Below are positions 1 to 10,810 of a DNA stretch of 63,795 nt, one piece after another; positions within the stretch are counted from its first letter, which is position 1, and each line of letters begins with the position of its first letter. Under the pieces are notes generated by a model. It was not told the origin of the DNA. It saw only the letters and a list, made by a program, of their open reading frames with translations, and searched no databases. A program made the position numbers and the translations under genes. Origin of the DNA: Bremia lactucae. Its lineage: Eukaryota; Oomycota; Peronosporomycetes; Peronosporales; Peronosporaceae. The DNA is taken from positions 4,665,356 through 4,729,150 of the forward strand of contig NC_090619.1 in assembly GCF_004359215.1 (NCBI RefSeq), read 5' to 3'.

Positions 1-275
1 TTGTTAATCTATCTTTGTAAATGTTGTCTTAACTATAAACTAATACTAAACATGTAAATGAATTCTTATCTATCTTATCTCGTAACTCTCTTTGATTACT
101 TCTACAGCTGATTAGTCTGCGGAATAAATAGACATAATGGTCTATACCTATTTATGGATAAGAATTCAGGAAATTACTATTTAAAGTAATTTCCTCCAAA
201 TATTATCTGCCTTTTGGATAATATTAATTAACAATCTTTTATTGTTAATTTCATGTAACGATACACCCCGTTACA
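1..275 (-). repeat. LTR fragment, family D (reverse orientation)
   Basis: Seen: AT-rich block ending in a CCCCGTTACA end that recurs at 14176, 35917 and, reverse-complemented, at 33457. In family-D orientation (PBS and gag downstream of the LTR) this is the 5' part of an LTR on the minus strand; the window edge cuts off the rest. It shares the paired cgtaac/gttac block and the tttcatgtaacgatac stretch with the other copies. Confidence 0.75.
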
Positions 276-289
276 TGACGAGTCACCAT

Positions 290-1275
290 TGCAAAAATAC
301 GAGGTCCAAAAAACAACTCCGATGACGAGGAAGAAGAAAATTGGGACCAGATTGTTAAACAATATCAATATTTAGACCGAGAATTCAGAATTAACGAGCA
401 AAGTGATTGGAGATGACATCGAAAGTATTGTTACTGATCAGACCCGAGTAACTTTGGTGAAGCAATGCGTAAAACCAAACCACAAAGCAGCGCGGATGAA
501 GGCGACTGTCGGAGAAATGAAAGCTTTAGAAAGCAACAAAGCATTAGATGTTATCAAAATTTTAGAAAACGTACGAGCTTTGAATTCAAAGCGAGTGGTT
601 AAGATCAAGTGCGACACGGAAGGCGGTGCAGAACGTTTAAAGGCAAAATTGGTGGTGTGTGGAAAAGAACAAGTTTTTTGCGTGAACTATGGCATTCCTT
701 TTGCAGCTGTCATATACATGTCCAGCGTAAGAACGATTTTGCTCTTGCAGGAAAGGAGAGCTCCTGCAAAGAACGGAGACGTACCGACTGCTTATGTCAA
801 GGCCAAAAAAAGAAGCGAATTCGGACATTTGCTTCTGGGCCCCGCAAGGAATGCAGATTGAGGATGAGGTGAGAACAAGTTTGGTGTTTCAAGCAGCCAT
901 GGTATGTTGTTGGGGATGAAAAAGCATGAAGCAAGCAGGAAGGCTGTGGAGCAAATTATTGCATCAAAAGCTTGTGGAGGTTGGTTCCAACGAAACTTAC
1001 GTGTATTCGAATGAGCAGGTGATCACAAAAACATTGTCAGTGTATACGAAATGATATTTTGGTTACTGGAACTGATTAAAATAATTAAAAAAAAATCTTT
1101 AGAGAACTTACTTTTCTATCGGTGAAGGATCTCAGATGTGCCGTAATCATTTAAGAGCTCGCAAACGATTCACGAAGATTATGGATACACATCTGATTAG
1201 AAACTCGGAATTGTGAACATGCTAAGCGAGCACGGTCTTGAAACGGCACATGGTCGACGTACACCCATTGATTAA
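290..1275 (+). pseudogene. Ty1/Copia pol remnant (integrase-RT linker and reverse transcriptase)
   Basis: The first part reads as an acidic linker (DDEEEENWDQI) between integrase and RT. From about 403 the frame gives typical Copia RT text: ENVRALNSK, VKIK, ERLKAKLVVCG, NYGIPFAAV, and then KQAGRLWSK about 930-970 after a frameshift. A damaged YVDD region lies near 1045-1065, and a later block (LGIVNMLSEHGLETAHG) near 1205-1260. Several frameshifts and stops make it non-functional. There is no intact gag, integrase or RNase H next to it. It abuts a D-family LTR, so it is probably a relic split by later insertions. Confidence 0.8.
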
Positions 1276-2980
1276 AACTAGAATTAATCTAAAAAATCTA
1301 AGATCGTATTTTCTAAGCTAGGTAGCTGCGCCATATATTACTTTAATCGACCATTAACACTGCAGCAATGATATATAATGACCGAAGAAAAAATAATGTC
1401 GTCCAAATCGAACACAAGTCTTGCTGCATGTATTGCTTTAAGGAATATTATCTTGGTTATCTTTATAATTGCATCAAAGAATCTCCGAGTACAGCAACTT
1501 AGAGAAATAAATTTTTAGTTGTTATTACTTAGGACTTGATCGCACACTGCATAAACTGCACAATAACTATATTCGTCACATTTTATTTCGATGCAGCAAT
1601 TTTGAATACGATTAGTCTTTTATTGCAGCATTTTTTTGATGACGCAATTTGGATTCAGGGAGCCAGTATCAAATACAAAACTTACTTATGCCTTTGAAGG
1701 ATCAACATATCGCCAAAAACACAAGAATAAGCTTTACAGCTTACATGGTAGAAAAGGTATTCAAAATCGACAGTATTTGCAGCACTTGATATAGAGTTAG
1801 AGTCCAATTCGCAATAAATATAGAGTATTGTTATCCCCACAGCTAAAATTGGCATCCCACAACTATATTTGAGAATATTTTTTTTATTTTGAAGTTAAAT
1901 AAACCGCTCCTTCTCAAATTATTACTCACGCAACTTCTTTAAGATAACTTAAAGAAATAAATTTGCAAGCTAATTTGTAATTCCCACAAAATCTGTAACG
2001 ATATTAATTGCTATAAGCACAACGCCGAAAATTAAATGCATTATTAGAAAATCGATGAAGGAAAATCTAGGTGGTTTTCCGTTTCATCTAAATCGTTTTG
2101 AAAATTTTGTTTCCAAAACACTTTGCGCTTGCGATAAATTGACAGCAGATCAGAGCGCACAGAGCACCAGCTTTAAAAGGCTTCCTGCGTAACACAAAAA
2201 ATCCAAGTATAGCAGGTGAGCAATAACATGACCATCAGTTTTCATCTGCAGATACATCACTGATGTTTGAAATTTTATAAGCTTTAGATTGTCTGCACCT
2301 GAGATTGGAACTTTAAAGGACCGCTTGTTATGGTCAATTTCTCCTTAGTGACTGCACCTGCATTTTCTCTGTGTCTGAGGCTCAAATGCTGACAAATCTC
2401 ATTTATTTAAAGCGCCATTTTTAAATAGCTGATTTAACTTCCTCGCTGCCAAACTAGGATACTAGTAGGTGGTCTTGATCTCTAAATTGCCATTTGCATA
2501 GAATGGGCTTTTATTTTCTTTATTTTACTTAAGTTCATGCTTTGGTAAGTCCTCTCCGCAAATCCCGAAATTCCTCAATACCAATCTCCAAATTTTCTAC
2601 AGCATCATCCGCAACCGTAAATTTGATTATTGGAGAAAGGTGCCGTTGATGGTGATGCCTGCTCTGCTGGTAATAGAGTTTGGTCATTTCCATTCTTTTG
2701 CAAAATGAGCGCCAGCAAGGTAGACCGTAAATTGCTTCAAAAGAATGTGTACAAGTTTTTGCTATTTTTTGTCAGCCAATCCCTCGTTAATTTTATATTT
2801 ATTTTCGCAGAGCAAAGGGAGACACCTCACCCACCACACCATCATGTATCCTCTCATTCCGATTATGGTAATTTCAATTCTCGTTTGCTACAACTGCTGT
2901 CCGAAACTCCATCACAGGAAATTTATTAACTTGTAATTAACATCGTTAGAAAAGGAATATCAAGACGTAGCGTGTCAAAA
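1276..2980. other. AT-rich stretch with no recognisable gene
   Basis: Many short A/T runs and no frame with family-like protein text. A 99-codon frame at 2630-2929 (plus) is open but has no recognised domain or neighbouring exon, so I do not call it a gene. Confidence 0.6.
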
Positions 2981-5060
2981 CCCACCGTCTGTGTTGCCTC
3001 CTGATAGAGGCGTATGTCATGAAATTGACTTGAGTCCTGGAACGCAATATTGTGCTTCACAAAAGTGGCCTTTACAAAGGGGACAGTGCGATGTCGTTAG
3101 CGACTTCTCCGTGCTAGCACGAGGCTGGATTGGCACCAAGGATTAGATTTTTCCATTTGACTTTGACGTTTTGTGTCAGAAAGCCAAAACGTAAATGGAA
3201 ATGGCGGCGTTGCGCATCCTTTTAATAAGCTTAATGCTGCTATCATACCAACGCAGACACCCATATCTCGAAAGGATGTACTTTAGAACGATATGGTGTA
3301 ATGTACAATGTACAGTGCGCTTTACTTACACGATTGCTAACACCAGCTGCTCATGTGAGCAGTGACATCCCGCTAACAGCGGTTCGCACCTCAAGTGTCA
3401 TGATATGGGAGTGGTTGGTAATACCACAAGAGCTTTCCAGAGCCCGGCTACATTTAACGTCTAGCGAGGCAACTGTTCCATCCTCATCAAGGTTATGCAC
3501 ATACTTACTTTGATGACAAACTTGACCATAGTCGTGAAAATTATGGTCGGTCGGATGTGGAATCCACATAGCCCATTTGCGAGCCGTGCTCGAGTATATG
3601 CGCACAAATAAGTTTTAAGCCAGCACTTCTTAATGCATTTTCGGTGCCGAAGAAATTTGTTACTAGGTGCTTCACTAAAAAGCGAGGCCTCAAAGCAGAT
3701 CCTGCTAATCTAAAAGCCTTAGCTGATCGATTATTTCCTAATAAACAATCGACTTTGCGTGAGTGGCTAGGCCTAGCCAACAATTCGTACAAGTACAGCA
3801 AAATACCCTGATATGGCTCGGCCATTATCCAATCTTCTTAAGAAAGATACAGATTGGTTCTGGACAAGATCAAATCCTTTCGGCATATACTACGCATGAA
3901 TAGTGTGTGATTTTAATTTGTGTCTTTGGAAGAAGGATACCAAAATCGGATATTAAATTGACGACTCGATTGAGAACAAGCTTACATTCTACTGATACGG
4001 AGCTTTTAGCCTATTCGACTGATGCGACGGATTACCCGCGCATCGTTTCTCACGATGAGGACATTAAGTTTCGAATCCACTTTAAGGCTTATGGTATTCT
4101 TTTAAGTGGGGGTTCAGCTACAAATCGTGTTGTTCAATAGTATATGGCACTCGCTAAATAAGCCACTTTGCTCAAGAGGTCTTTAAAAACCACAAAACCA
4201 GTGTTACAGGCCGAGTCTTTCGGTAGGCCAAACACAAATACAAAAATACAAAAATATCGGTGGCAATTTTCTCCAGTAGAGAAAGTCGATCTTCCGAGTG
4301 CTTGGCACCAGATTAAAGATGTCGACACGGATCATCCGCAGATCGAAGGTAAAACTGAGCGTGTTAATTACATCATTGAAGATGTTCTGCGCAGCGTGAG
4401 TGCTGTGACACCACGGCGCTGGAGAAAAATGCACCCGGCTGTTGAGTTTGCGTTAAACAACTCTGCGCATGCCTCTACAGGCTATACTCCGTTCTACGCA
4501 TACGGCCTCATACACTCGCGCGTATTATAACGCTACCAGGGCTTGGTGGAGGAGGGATAGCCGATCGGCTTGCCGGTATTAGCCCTGTTACGGTCAAGAA
4601 ACAGGTTAGGGAGTTACTCGCAACGCGATTTAATGTCTTAAGACATGTGCGGGATTCAATGGCTGATAGCCAAGACAAAAGAAGAAACAATCAGATGCTA
4701 ATGATAGAAGCTGTATTATTATTTTCGGCATGCGAGGATTGCTTTATGCTAGGAATCTTGCTACAAACGTAGTATCTGCGGTCTATCTATGCTGTTTATC
4801 GTATTGCGGTCGACACGCCGCACACAATTCGCCTTTGGCCTTCAGCTTTCCGATTTCAAAGCGGATTCTTCGCTCTAAGCAAATGTTTGGCCACATCGAC
4901 AAAGTCTTTCAAAGACCATATATTCGTAAGGAGGCGGACTCGTTGTCCCATTTTGGTAAACGATTTCTCGTTTTTGGGTTTCGACTCATTCGAATATATA
5001 AATCGATCAGAATTCCCCCCGTTGAGGACATAGAATCACCATGACTTGATCGCGCAGACG
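2981..5060 (+). pseudogene. Ty3/Gypsy pol remnant (RT to integrase C-terminus)
   Basis: Degenerate gag-pol text in order. The pre-RT block DRGVCHEIDLSPGTQYC is near 3000-3050, an eroded RT core runs 3100-3850, and MARPLSNLLKKDTDW (start of RNase H connection) is near 3812-3855. The integrase tail 4160-4560 includes VDTDHPQIEGKTERVN, VEFALNNSAHASTGYTPFY, and the C-terminal ARNLATNVVSAV is near 4748-4783. Most of RNase H and the integrase core is missing. Many stops and frameshifts. No LTR of the same element could be paired with it. Confidence 0.85.
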
Positions 5061-5649
5061 CGCTACATACTGACTGACGTTACAATCACGGGAGTAAGGC
5101 ATCGCTCATTTAGAGCAGCGGGTGCGGCGAGCTCTTCCGGCGTTGTCGCCTTGTGCCCAGAAGCCCATGCGTACTGATACGTCCAGCAATCTCTTGGCAG
5201 CACTCGTTTACGCTAAGTGGTGTGAATGGCCGTTGCTCGACGAAGAGCATGCCCCTCCAAGATGATAGCTTTGTCTTGCTCTTCAACGTACAAGTTTTTT
5301 TATTAAATTGACCTCCAGCCCGATGCCTTGCGTAATGCGGATATATAGCATCCGCTACACCGCTTGAAGAGAATCATTTTCATGATGGTGCGTGGTAATT
5401 TGGGTTACTCGCTCTCTTCCTCAGACGGAGTGTAACTATATAGTCCATGATATCCTCGTCCTCAACGGAGGAGGCAATGGTCGGGGACTCTGGTAAGGAT
5501 GTCGTAGACAAAAGGGGTTTAAACACAACCGTAACGTTAGCTGTTTTTAGTTAACCTCAAAGAGGAAATGTGTGCGAATGTCGACACTCGGTGTCAACGG
5601 TCTGATGGAAGAGGGAGTAGTGGAGCAAACTTCGGTTGATAACCCTTAA
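5061..5649. other. Interval without a recognisable feature
   Basis: Higher GC than the flanks. A short minus-strand frame near 5105-5250 is open but matches nothing I recognise. It could be a decayed retroelement 3' region. Confidence 0.4.
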
Positions 5650-6147
5650 TGTAGTAGAATTCACGTTATGGGTACAATACCTATTTTTCTATTCAAAATA
5701 GGTAATAAAGTTAAAATCTCATTTTATTAGTAGTATGAGTAGCATTTAAACTTATTTTTAATATTAGTTAATAATATTATGAGTTAAGAAACGGAATATC
5801 TTTAGTCGTCACCAGACAGAAATCTGGTGGCCGAAATCAATTCCAATCGTAATTATGGTAAGATTTACATTTCAAACATTAAATGAAGTTCATTTCCCCT
5901 TTTCATCTCAAAGTGTCTAGTACCTCCTAAGGCTAGCGCTACGATCAGTAAGAGTAATAAGCCGCTGATATCAAAACAAAAATATGGGCACTAGTTGTCA
6001 TTTGGTTCTACGAATCACTGAGCCATTTGAACTACGATTATGACGCTCTACGAGTTTGTACGACTTAAAGAGGTGTTACACTTATTAGTTCAGTAGAACC
6101 AAGTGAGTCTAAATTCTTCTGACTTAGGAGTGAGGTAGCATCGCTAC
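5650..6147 (+). repeat. LTR fragment, family C
   Basis: Aligns by eye with 34231-34737. Shared blocks are the tttatgggta(c/a)aatacc start, CCAGA(C/T)A(G/T)AAATCTGG(T/C)GGCC, the oomycete-like cttcccct and aggtgttaca patches, and the final gaggtagcatcgctaca. The 5' end has lost its clean TG. No PBS follows, because an LTR of family E begins about 22 bp downstream. Confidence 0.65.
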
Positions 6148-6169
6148 ATCCAGAAAGTAACATGCAGAG

Positions 6170-6634
6170 TGTGACGGGGTATATTTCGCTAGGACTGATT
6201 AAAATTCAGCCAATCCGCACTAATTTCAGTGAAGGTGAGGTGCCTCGAGCTTCACGTGCAGAGGAAAATTTTAGGTAGCTAAGAGGTCTAAGCTACAATA
6301 GATTAATACTAGAGACTTTAATAAAGGGAATAGTAAAATTCTATAATATACTAAATTCCTACGTAATGATCTTCTATATACTGACTTTATTATATTAAAT
6401 AACCTATCTATAGCGCCGCCTTGCGCACCCATCAATCGTGTCTTGTAAAGAGAGGCGTGGTTGATCAAAATTTAAATCAACCAATCGACAGAACTGTTGT
6501 CTTGTTGGTTTAATAATACCAATCTCGGTAATATTGAGACTATAAAGAAAAATATTAAATGATAATAATTTAATGCTAAGGAATTTTCTTCTCTTAATGG
6601 AAATATTATTTATGTAGCAGGATACCCCGTTACA
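6170..6634 (-). repeat. LTR, family E (reverse orientation)
   Basis: 465-bp block bounded by TGTGACGGGG and ACCCCGTTACA. It is homologous to 50376-50870 and loosely to 58880-59182 (shared caaccaatc(g/a)(a/c)cacaac, gcgcc(g/t)ccttgcgc and cctacgtaa(t/c)gatcttctat). On the minus strand it is preceded by a purine-rich run (reverse complement of 6635-6648), as a 3' LTR would be. Confidence 0.75.
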
Positions 6635-6839
6635 TAACCCTCCTGACCTACAGGACTATGGTGACTGATATATTGTGACAGAGAGAACTATCGTCTCTCT
6701 CACTAAAAGGGGGCACTTGTTGATTTATTTACAACTCCTAAGCTCGTGCGCGCAGTCTGTAAGGCTGCAAAGCTGGCAGCTACACGACTAAGTGTAGCTG
6801 CTAAAGATGATTTTTTTCTGTATACGCTCATGTGTCTAC

Positions 6840-7219
6840 TGTGGGGATAGATTCACCTCTGACTCCGATTTGAGGTGAAAATTTTGCGAGTCGGCGTCAC
6901 GTCCGACTCGTTTACTACGGTATAGGCTTCCGATTCACCTCCGCCAAATCTACGAGTTCTGGCGTTACACTTTAAGAGTTGTTCGCGTCGTTGTTGAACA
7001 CGTCCGAGCCTATTGATGTGGAGTCATCTTGGGATGACTCCATTGACGGCGACTACTCTGGTGATGTTTCTAAGCATCACCAAGAATGACGTGATCGTAA
7101 TGATTGCTTCGAGAGTAATGTTAGCCCTCGTTTTACATTATTCAACCGGAGAGAGACCGCAATGTCTGTCGCCGAATTTCCCTGCAATATCAAAAAGCCC
7201 AAGTATTCGCTTTAAATAA
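6840..7219 (+). pseudogene. Antisense ORF remnant of a family-E Gypsy element
   Basis: Degenerate frame with SEPIDVESSWDDSIDGDY, then SKHHQE, then a block ending RETAMSVAEFP. It aligns with the plus-strand text at 59610-59760 (NKHRQEQSDLKDHF...). Relative to the E LTR at 6170-6634 it lies just upstream of the polypurine tract on the opposite strand to the element. That is the position taken by the antisense frames of families D and B. Function unknown. Acidic, with stops. Assignment rests on alignment by eye. Confidence 0.45.
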
Positions 7220-7371
7220 TTAATTATCTTTTAAGGACAACTTAACTCGTTGATTTGGCAGCTCGATCGTGTACGCCTTGCCTTGGTGGTAGAGTACACG
7301 GACGGCCCGATATACTTGGGTGGTACTTTATTACTAGCTTAATTATTCACTACATGTTTTGGTAGATTTAC

Positions 7372-7637
7372 TGTAATGGGCCCTTCCCTTACATGATACT
7401 TAGTTTACACATAAATGTTTTTTAAGTAGGGTGCTATACCCGAATTATCGGGTGTAGCACGTCGCATATTTCTGTGTTGTTAATGGGGAGCCAGACCTAT
7501 TATTAGCCAGCAAGATGTCGGCACGTCGATGAAGAAACTGGGAAGTTCAGAATAAAATTTTACATATATTACGGACTTACTTAAAGCTTCCCTACGTGCA
7601 CGTGTAAGTCAGGTAACGTCATTTTAAGCCCGTAACA
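7372..7637 (+). repeat. Short LTR, family F
   Basis: Starts TGTAATGGGCCC and ends AGCCCGTAACA, 266 bp. A primer-binding site follows two bases later, which fixes the orientation. It contains a hairpin (ctatacccgaattatcgggtgtag, 7435-7458). Confidence 0.65.
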
Positions 7638-7639
7638 CC

Positions 7640-7658
7640 TGGTAGCACTTTGTAGTCC
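7640..7658 (+). other. Primer-binding site of the family F element
   Basis: TGGTAGCACTTTGTAGTCC, two bases after the LTR end. It starts with the TGG complementary to tRNA CCA. The same 19-mer with 1-3 changes follows other LTRs at 37413 and 34740. The TGGTAGCA core fits a tRNA ending UGCUACCA (initiator-Met type); that tRNA identity is inference. Confidence 0.7.
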
Positions 7659-8640
7659 TCCCCATGACCAAGTTTGAGATGAATTTTCCGGCACTGATCG
7701 CACGGCCTTTCCTCATCTCACCAGTATAGAGTAGCAAGCTTTCCACCGCCTCGCAGCAGTGTCAGGAGAGGTCGTCGTCACGTCGCTACTGAGCTCAGCG
7801 ATGCCGGACCGATAGCGACATGCCATCCACGAGATCATGGGCCATGAGCTCGCCAATTCTCATCGGCAATTATAAACTCCCTTGCAATTTTCACGGAACC
7901 CGTTCCGTGAAGATGGAAACGTTAACCTATTCTGGTGTAGGTTTTCTGAATCGATGGGTTTCGAGAGGTCAAAATTGCGATCGACTCGCGCTTGATTAAG
8001 CTGCCAAAAGCAAAGGTGAATTTCTTTATTTTTCGATTTCCGGAAGGCCGAGGAGTGGGCTCTTGGTAAACTCGTTGTGGACGAGTGTGCGTATCCGAAC
8101 ATGACCGTTCTACGAAACGACCATCTTCTCGCCTTTGAGCCGCCTTAACACGAATCTTGCTGGCAGAAGCTCCTACTTGAAAATAATGTGGTCGAGCAGA
8201 GGCTCCTACAAGAAATTATGGTGGTCGAGCGGGGGCTCTCACTCGTGAACGACGTGGTCTAGCAGAGGCTCCCACTCGTGAGAAACGTGGTCGAGCACGG
8301 ACTCCACCTGGAGGAAGGGGTGATACCCCTTCATGTAACCACAGCCCGACCGACCTGGCGTCAATTCACGCGTTGGGTACGTGGAAAGCATCTTACGAAG
8401 CCGTCGATTTTTCGACGTCGTAGAACCAACTCGCATTGCTTCCTCCATTTCACGGCTACCAGGTCTGTCTTGGAAGTATTTCTTGTGCAAACTTAAGGTA
8501 GGTATAATTGATAAAGTGTGCTTGATCACAGAGGAGGCTATGGATAGCATCTTTTCACTTGACGTGGGCGAGTCTACTCTACGTTTTAAGAGCGCTGAAC
8601 CAAAGTCAGCGCGGATAGAGCGATTCGCGGCTAGTTCTTT
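7659..8640 (+). pseudogene. Gypsy gag/protease-region remnant
   Basis: Lies between the PBS and the recognisable pol. A protease-linker-like frame is visible at about 7960-8070 (RLIKLPKAKVNFFIFRFPEGRG), followed by the 33-bp tandem repeat at 8185-8316 and broken sequence to 8640. No zinc knuckle or intact protease DTG/DSG motif was seen. Assigned mainly by position. Confidence 0.45.
8185..8316 (+). repeat. 33-bp tandem repeat, four units, encoding an 11-residue repeat
   Basis: Four in-frame 33-bp units, translated NVVEQRLLQEI / MVVERGLSLVN / DVV*QRLPLVR / NVVEHGLHLEE. The third carries a stop. It sits in the linker between protease and RT of a dead Gypsy element. Confidence 0.8.
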
Positions 8641-10257
8641 GGACGCTATACGCGAATCACGTAACGCAGCCTACCAATCGTCTGCGAATACGCAGACGTG
8701 TTTCCTGACAAGGTTCCGGTTGAACTCCCTGCTGATCGAGGAGTTCAACAGGAGGTTGACCTCACACCTGGTTCTAAATATTGTATGGCGCGGCAGTGGC
8801 CACTGCCGCGCGACCAAGTCAAGGCGATTGACGATTTCTTTGTGGACGACCGCAAAGCAGCCATGTGCGCGAGAGTGTCTTGCCCATTCGAGTCCTACTT
8901 TTTGTGTGAAGATGGCAACTGGCGGATGACGTATCATCTACGCCGTCAATAGACAGAACGATGCCACTATCCCAGCGCAGACACCGATTCCCAGAAAGAA
9001 CATGGTGCTGAATTCCATGTCTGGGAGTGCCATTTATAGTGCCTCGACCTGACCGATGGCTTTTACCGGTTTTAATGAGACCAAGTAACATTTCCCTGAC
9101 AGCGGTCAGCACGCCGAGCGGTATGCTCTGGGAATGGCTGGTAATGGCGCAGGGGTCTGAAGAACTGTCCCGCCACATTGAATCGCATGGTGTTGCAGTG
9201 CTGCGACACTCCACGAGTTTGCTCCGAGCTACTTCGACAACAATTTTATTCGTTGTCGCACGGAGGGCGAACTCAAGGAAGTTGAGGTACATTTTAGGCT
9301 CTTGAAACATGTATTTCAAGTGATGGGATTCAACGTGCTGTATGCAAATTTGAAGAAGTGTATATTTTACGCGCCAAAAGTCCTGGTGCTCGGCTGCTTC
9401 GTGAGTAAAGCAGGACTTCGAGGCGATCCTGAAAAAGTTTCATTTATCTGCTCATGACCAACACCTACGAGCCCCACAGAATTGCGTCAATGGCTTGGTT
9501 CAGCAAATTATCTTTATAAGTACATAAACGTTACGCTGGATCGATTCAACTACTATCATCACTTCTAAAGAAAGACGCCACGTGGTCGAGGCGTCCCGAG
9601 CATCAGGCCGCCTGGACGGTGGTTGCCAACGATCCTGATCTGCGAGCTCGAATTAATCACGTGTTCCACGATGTCCCAGCTGGAGGTCACCTGGGCCGCA
9701 AAAAGACTTTCGCGTATGTTTCGCGCAATTTATTCTGGCCTCACTTGTATAAGTGGGTGTGTAATTGGGTGCGGACCAATGAAATTTGCCAGCGTGTGAA
9801 ACCATCCCTTCTTCGCAGGCTCCCAGGCGACCACTCTCTATTGCCTCAGAGGCATCGCGCTCGATCTTGGGTCTCATCTTCGACCTCCCCCCCCGACGAC
9901 GACGAAGGCCGCACGGGCTTTTTAATTTTGTCAACCGCTTCAGCAAAATGAGTTTCTCATTCCTTTTACGGCACAAAAAAGCGCGGTAGAGACCGAGGTG
10001 CACTCTTAATCGACGCGGTATACCGCCATCATGGTCTCCCGGAGTCGATTGTGTCCGATTGCGATCCAGGATTCACTTCCGCCTTCGTGACCAAACTGCT
10101 CGAGCTTCTCGGAAAACATTGCTGATGTCGACGGCGGCCCATCCAGAGACGGATGGGCAGCTGCAAGCGTCAATCGCGTTTTCGAAGACGTTCTTCACAG
10201 TTACGAGATATCGAACAAATTGGAGCTCCTTTCTACCGCACCCATGTCGATGTGGGT
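8641..10257 (+). pseudogene. Ty3/Gypsy pol remnant (RT and integrase, RNase H mostly lost)
   Basis: In order: YADVFPDKVPVELPADRG (near 8690), QEVDLTPGSKYC, RQWPLPRDQVKAIDDFF, RT motif VSTPSGMLWEWLVM (9105-9150), LYANLKKCIF, VLGCFVSKAG (near 9380), LLKKDATW (near 9560). It then jumps directly to integrase VANDPDLRARINHVFHDVPA (9622), PAGGHLGRKKTF and CQRVKPS (near 9790), PESIVSD near 10035, and STAAHPETDGQ near 10135. The RNase H domain is deleted. Multiple frameshifts. The 3' end is fused to a Copia fragment at about 10258. Confidence 0.88.
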
Positions 10258-10503
10258 GAATAATCAAGTCGCAATCAAGCAACTCAAATCGGAGATGAGT
10301 ACGTCGACAGCGAAGCACGTAGACAAACGTTTCAAGTTCATCCGTTATCACGTGAGATAGAAAGATGGGATTCAAGATTCGTGAAATCTGAAGACATGAT
10401 AGCAGACATCTTTACCAAGGCACTGTCGGCTCCAAGATTGGAAGAGCTGCGCATGCTATTCAGATTGAAAAGCATGCATGATGGCGTCGAGGAGAAGTGG
10501 TAG
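10258..10503 (+). pseudogene. Ty1/Copia RNase H C-terminal fragment
   Basis: Reads NNQVAIKQLKSEMSTSTAKHVD, RFKFIRYHV, and, after a frame change, SEDMIADIFTKALSAPRLEELR to a stop at 10503. The DIFTKAL and KH(I/V)D..(F)IR blocks are diagnostic of the Copia RNase H end. It joins Gypsy integrase sequence with no visible spacer. Confidence 0.85.
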
Positions 10504-10810
10504 CGGATATCGGTTTCGACAGGTAATCAGGACGTTGAGGTTCAAGTAGAATATCTGTTAAGGTAAAGCGCGACGACATCTTGTTAGCCGGACTGATGAC
10601 ATGCAAGACAATACCTGTCGGACGATTAGGATACGGTATAGTTGCAGTAACGCTCAGCTTGCATGCTGTAGCGATAATCAAGAGGGAGGTTAACACTAAA
10701 CATCTTTTTCACTTCACTTTTACTTTTAATAACTTATGCACACGTGTATACTTTAACATGAAGGGAAAGGCGCCGGATCTGCGTAGCGCCGTTGTCTTCA
10801 GATCGTCGTG
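10504..10810. other. Possible Copia LTR remnant
   Basis: Follows the end of a Copia RNase H (purine-rich gaggagaagtgg) and contains cttgttagccggact near 10580, which could be the start of a Copia LTR (TGTTAG-like). No second copy was found in the window, so it is not confirmed. Confidence 0.3.

Noticed and set aside
2630..2929. 99-codon open frame, plus strand
   Set aside because: No recognisable domain, low-complexity AT-rich surroundings, no supporting exon structure.
6161..6171. catgcagagtg beside LTR E, also reversed at 50873-50883, as an insertion-site signature
   Set aside because: Eleven bases in two places only; could be chance or part of the element.
8671..9319. Minus-strand frames of 88 and 166 codons opposite Gypsy RT
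   Set aside because: They mirror conserved RT codons on the other strand; not located between pol and LTR like the antisense ORFs.
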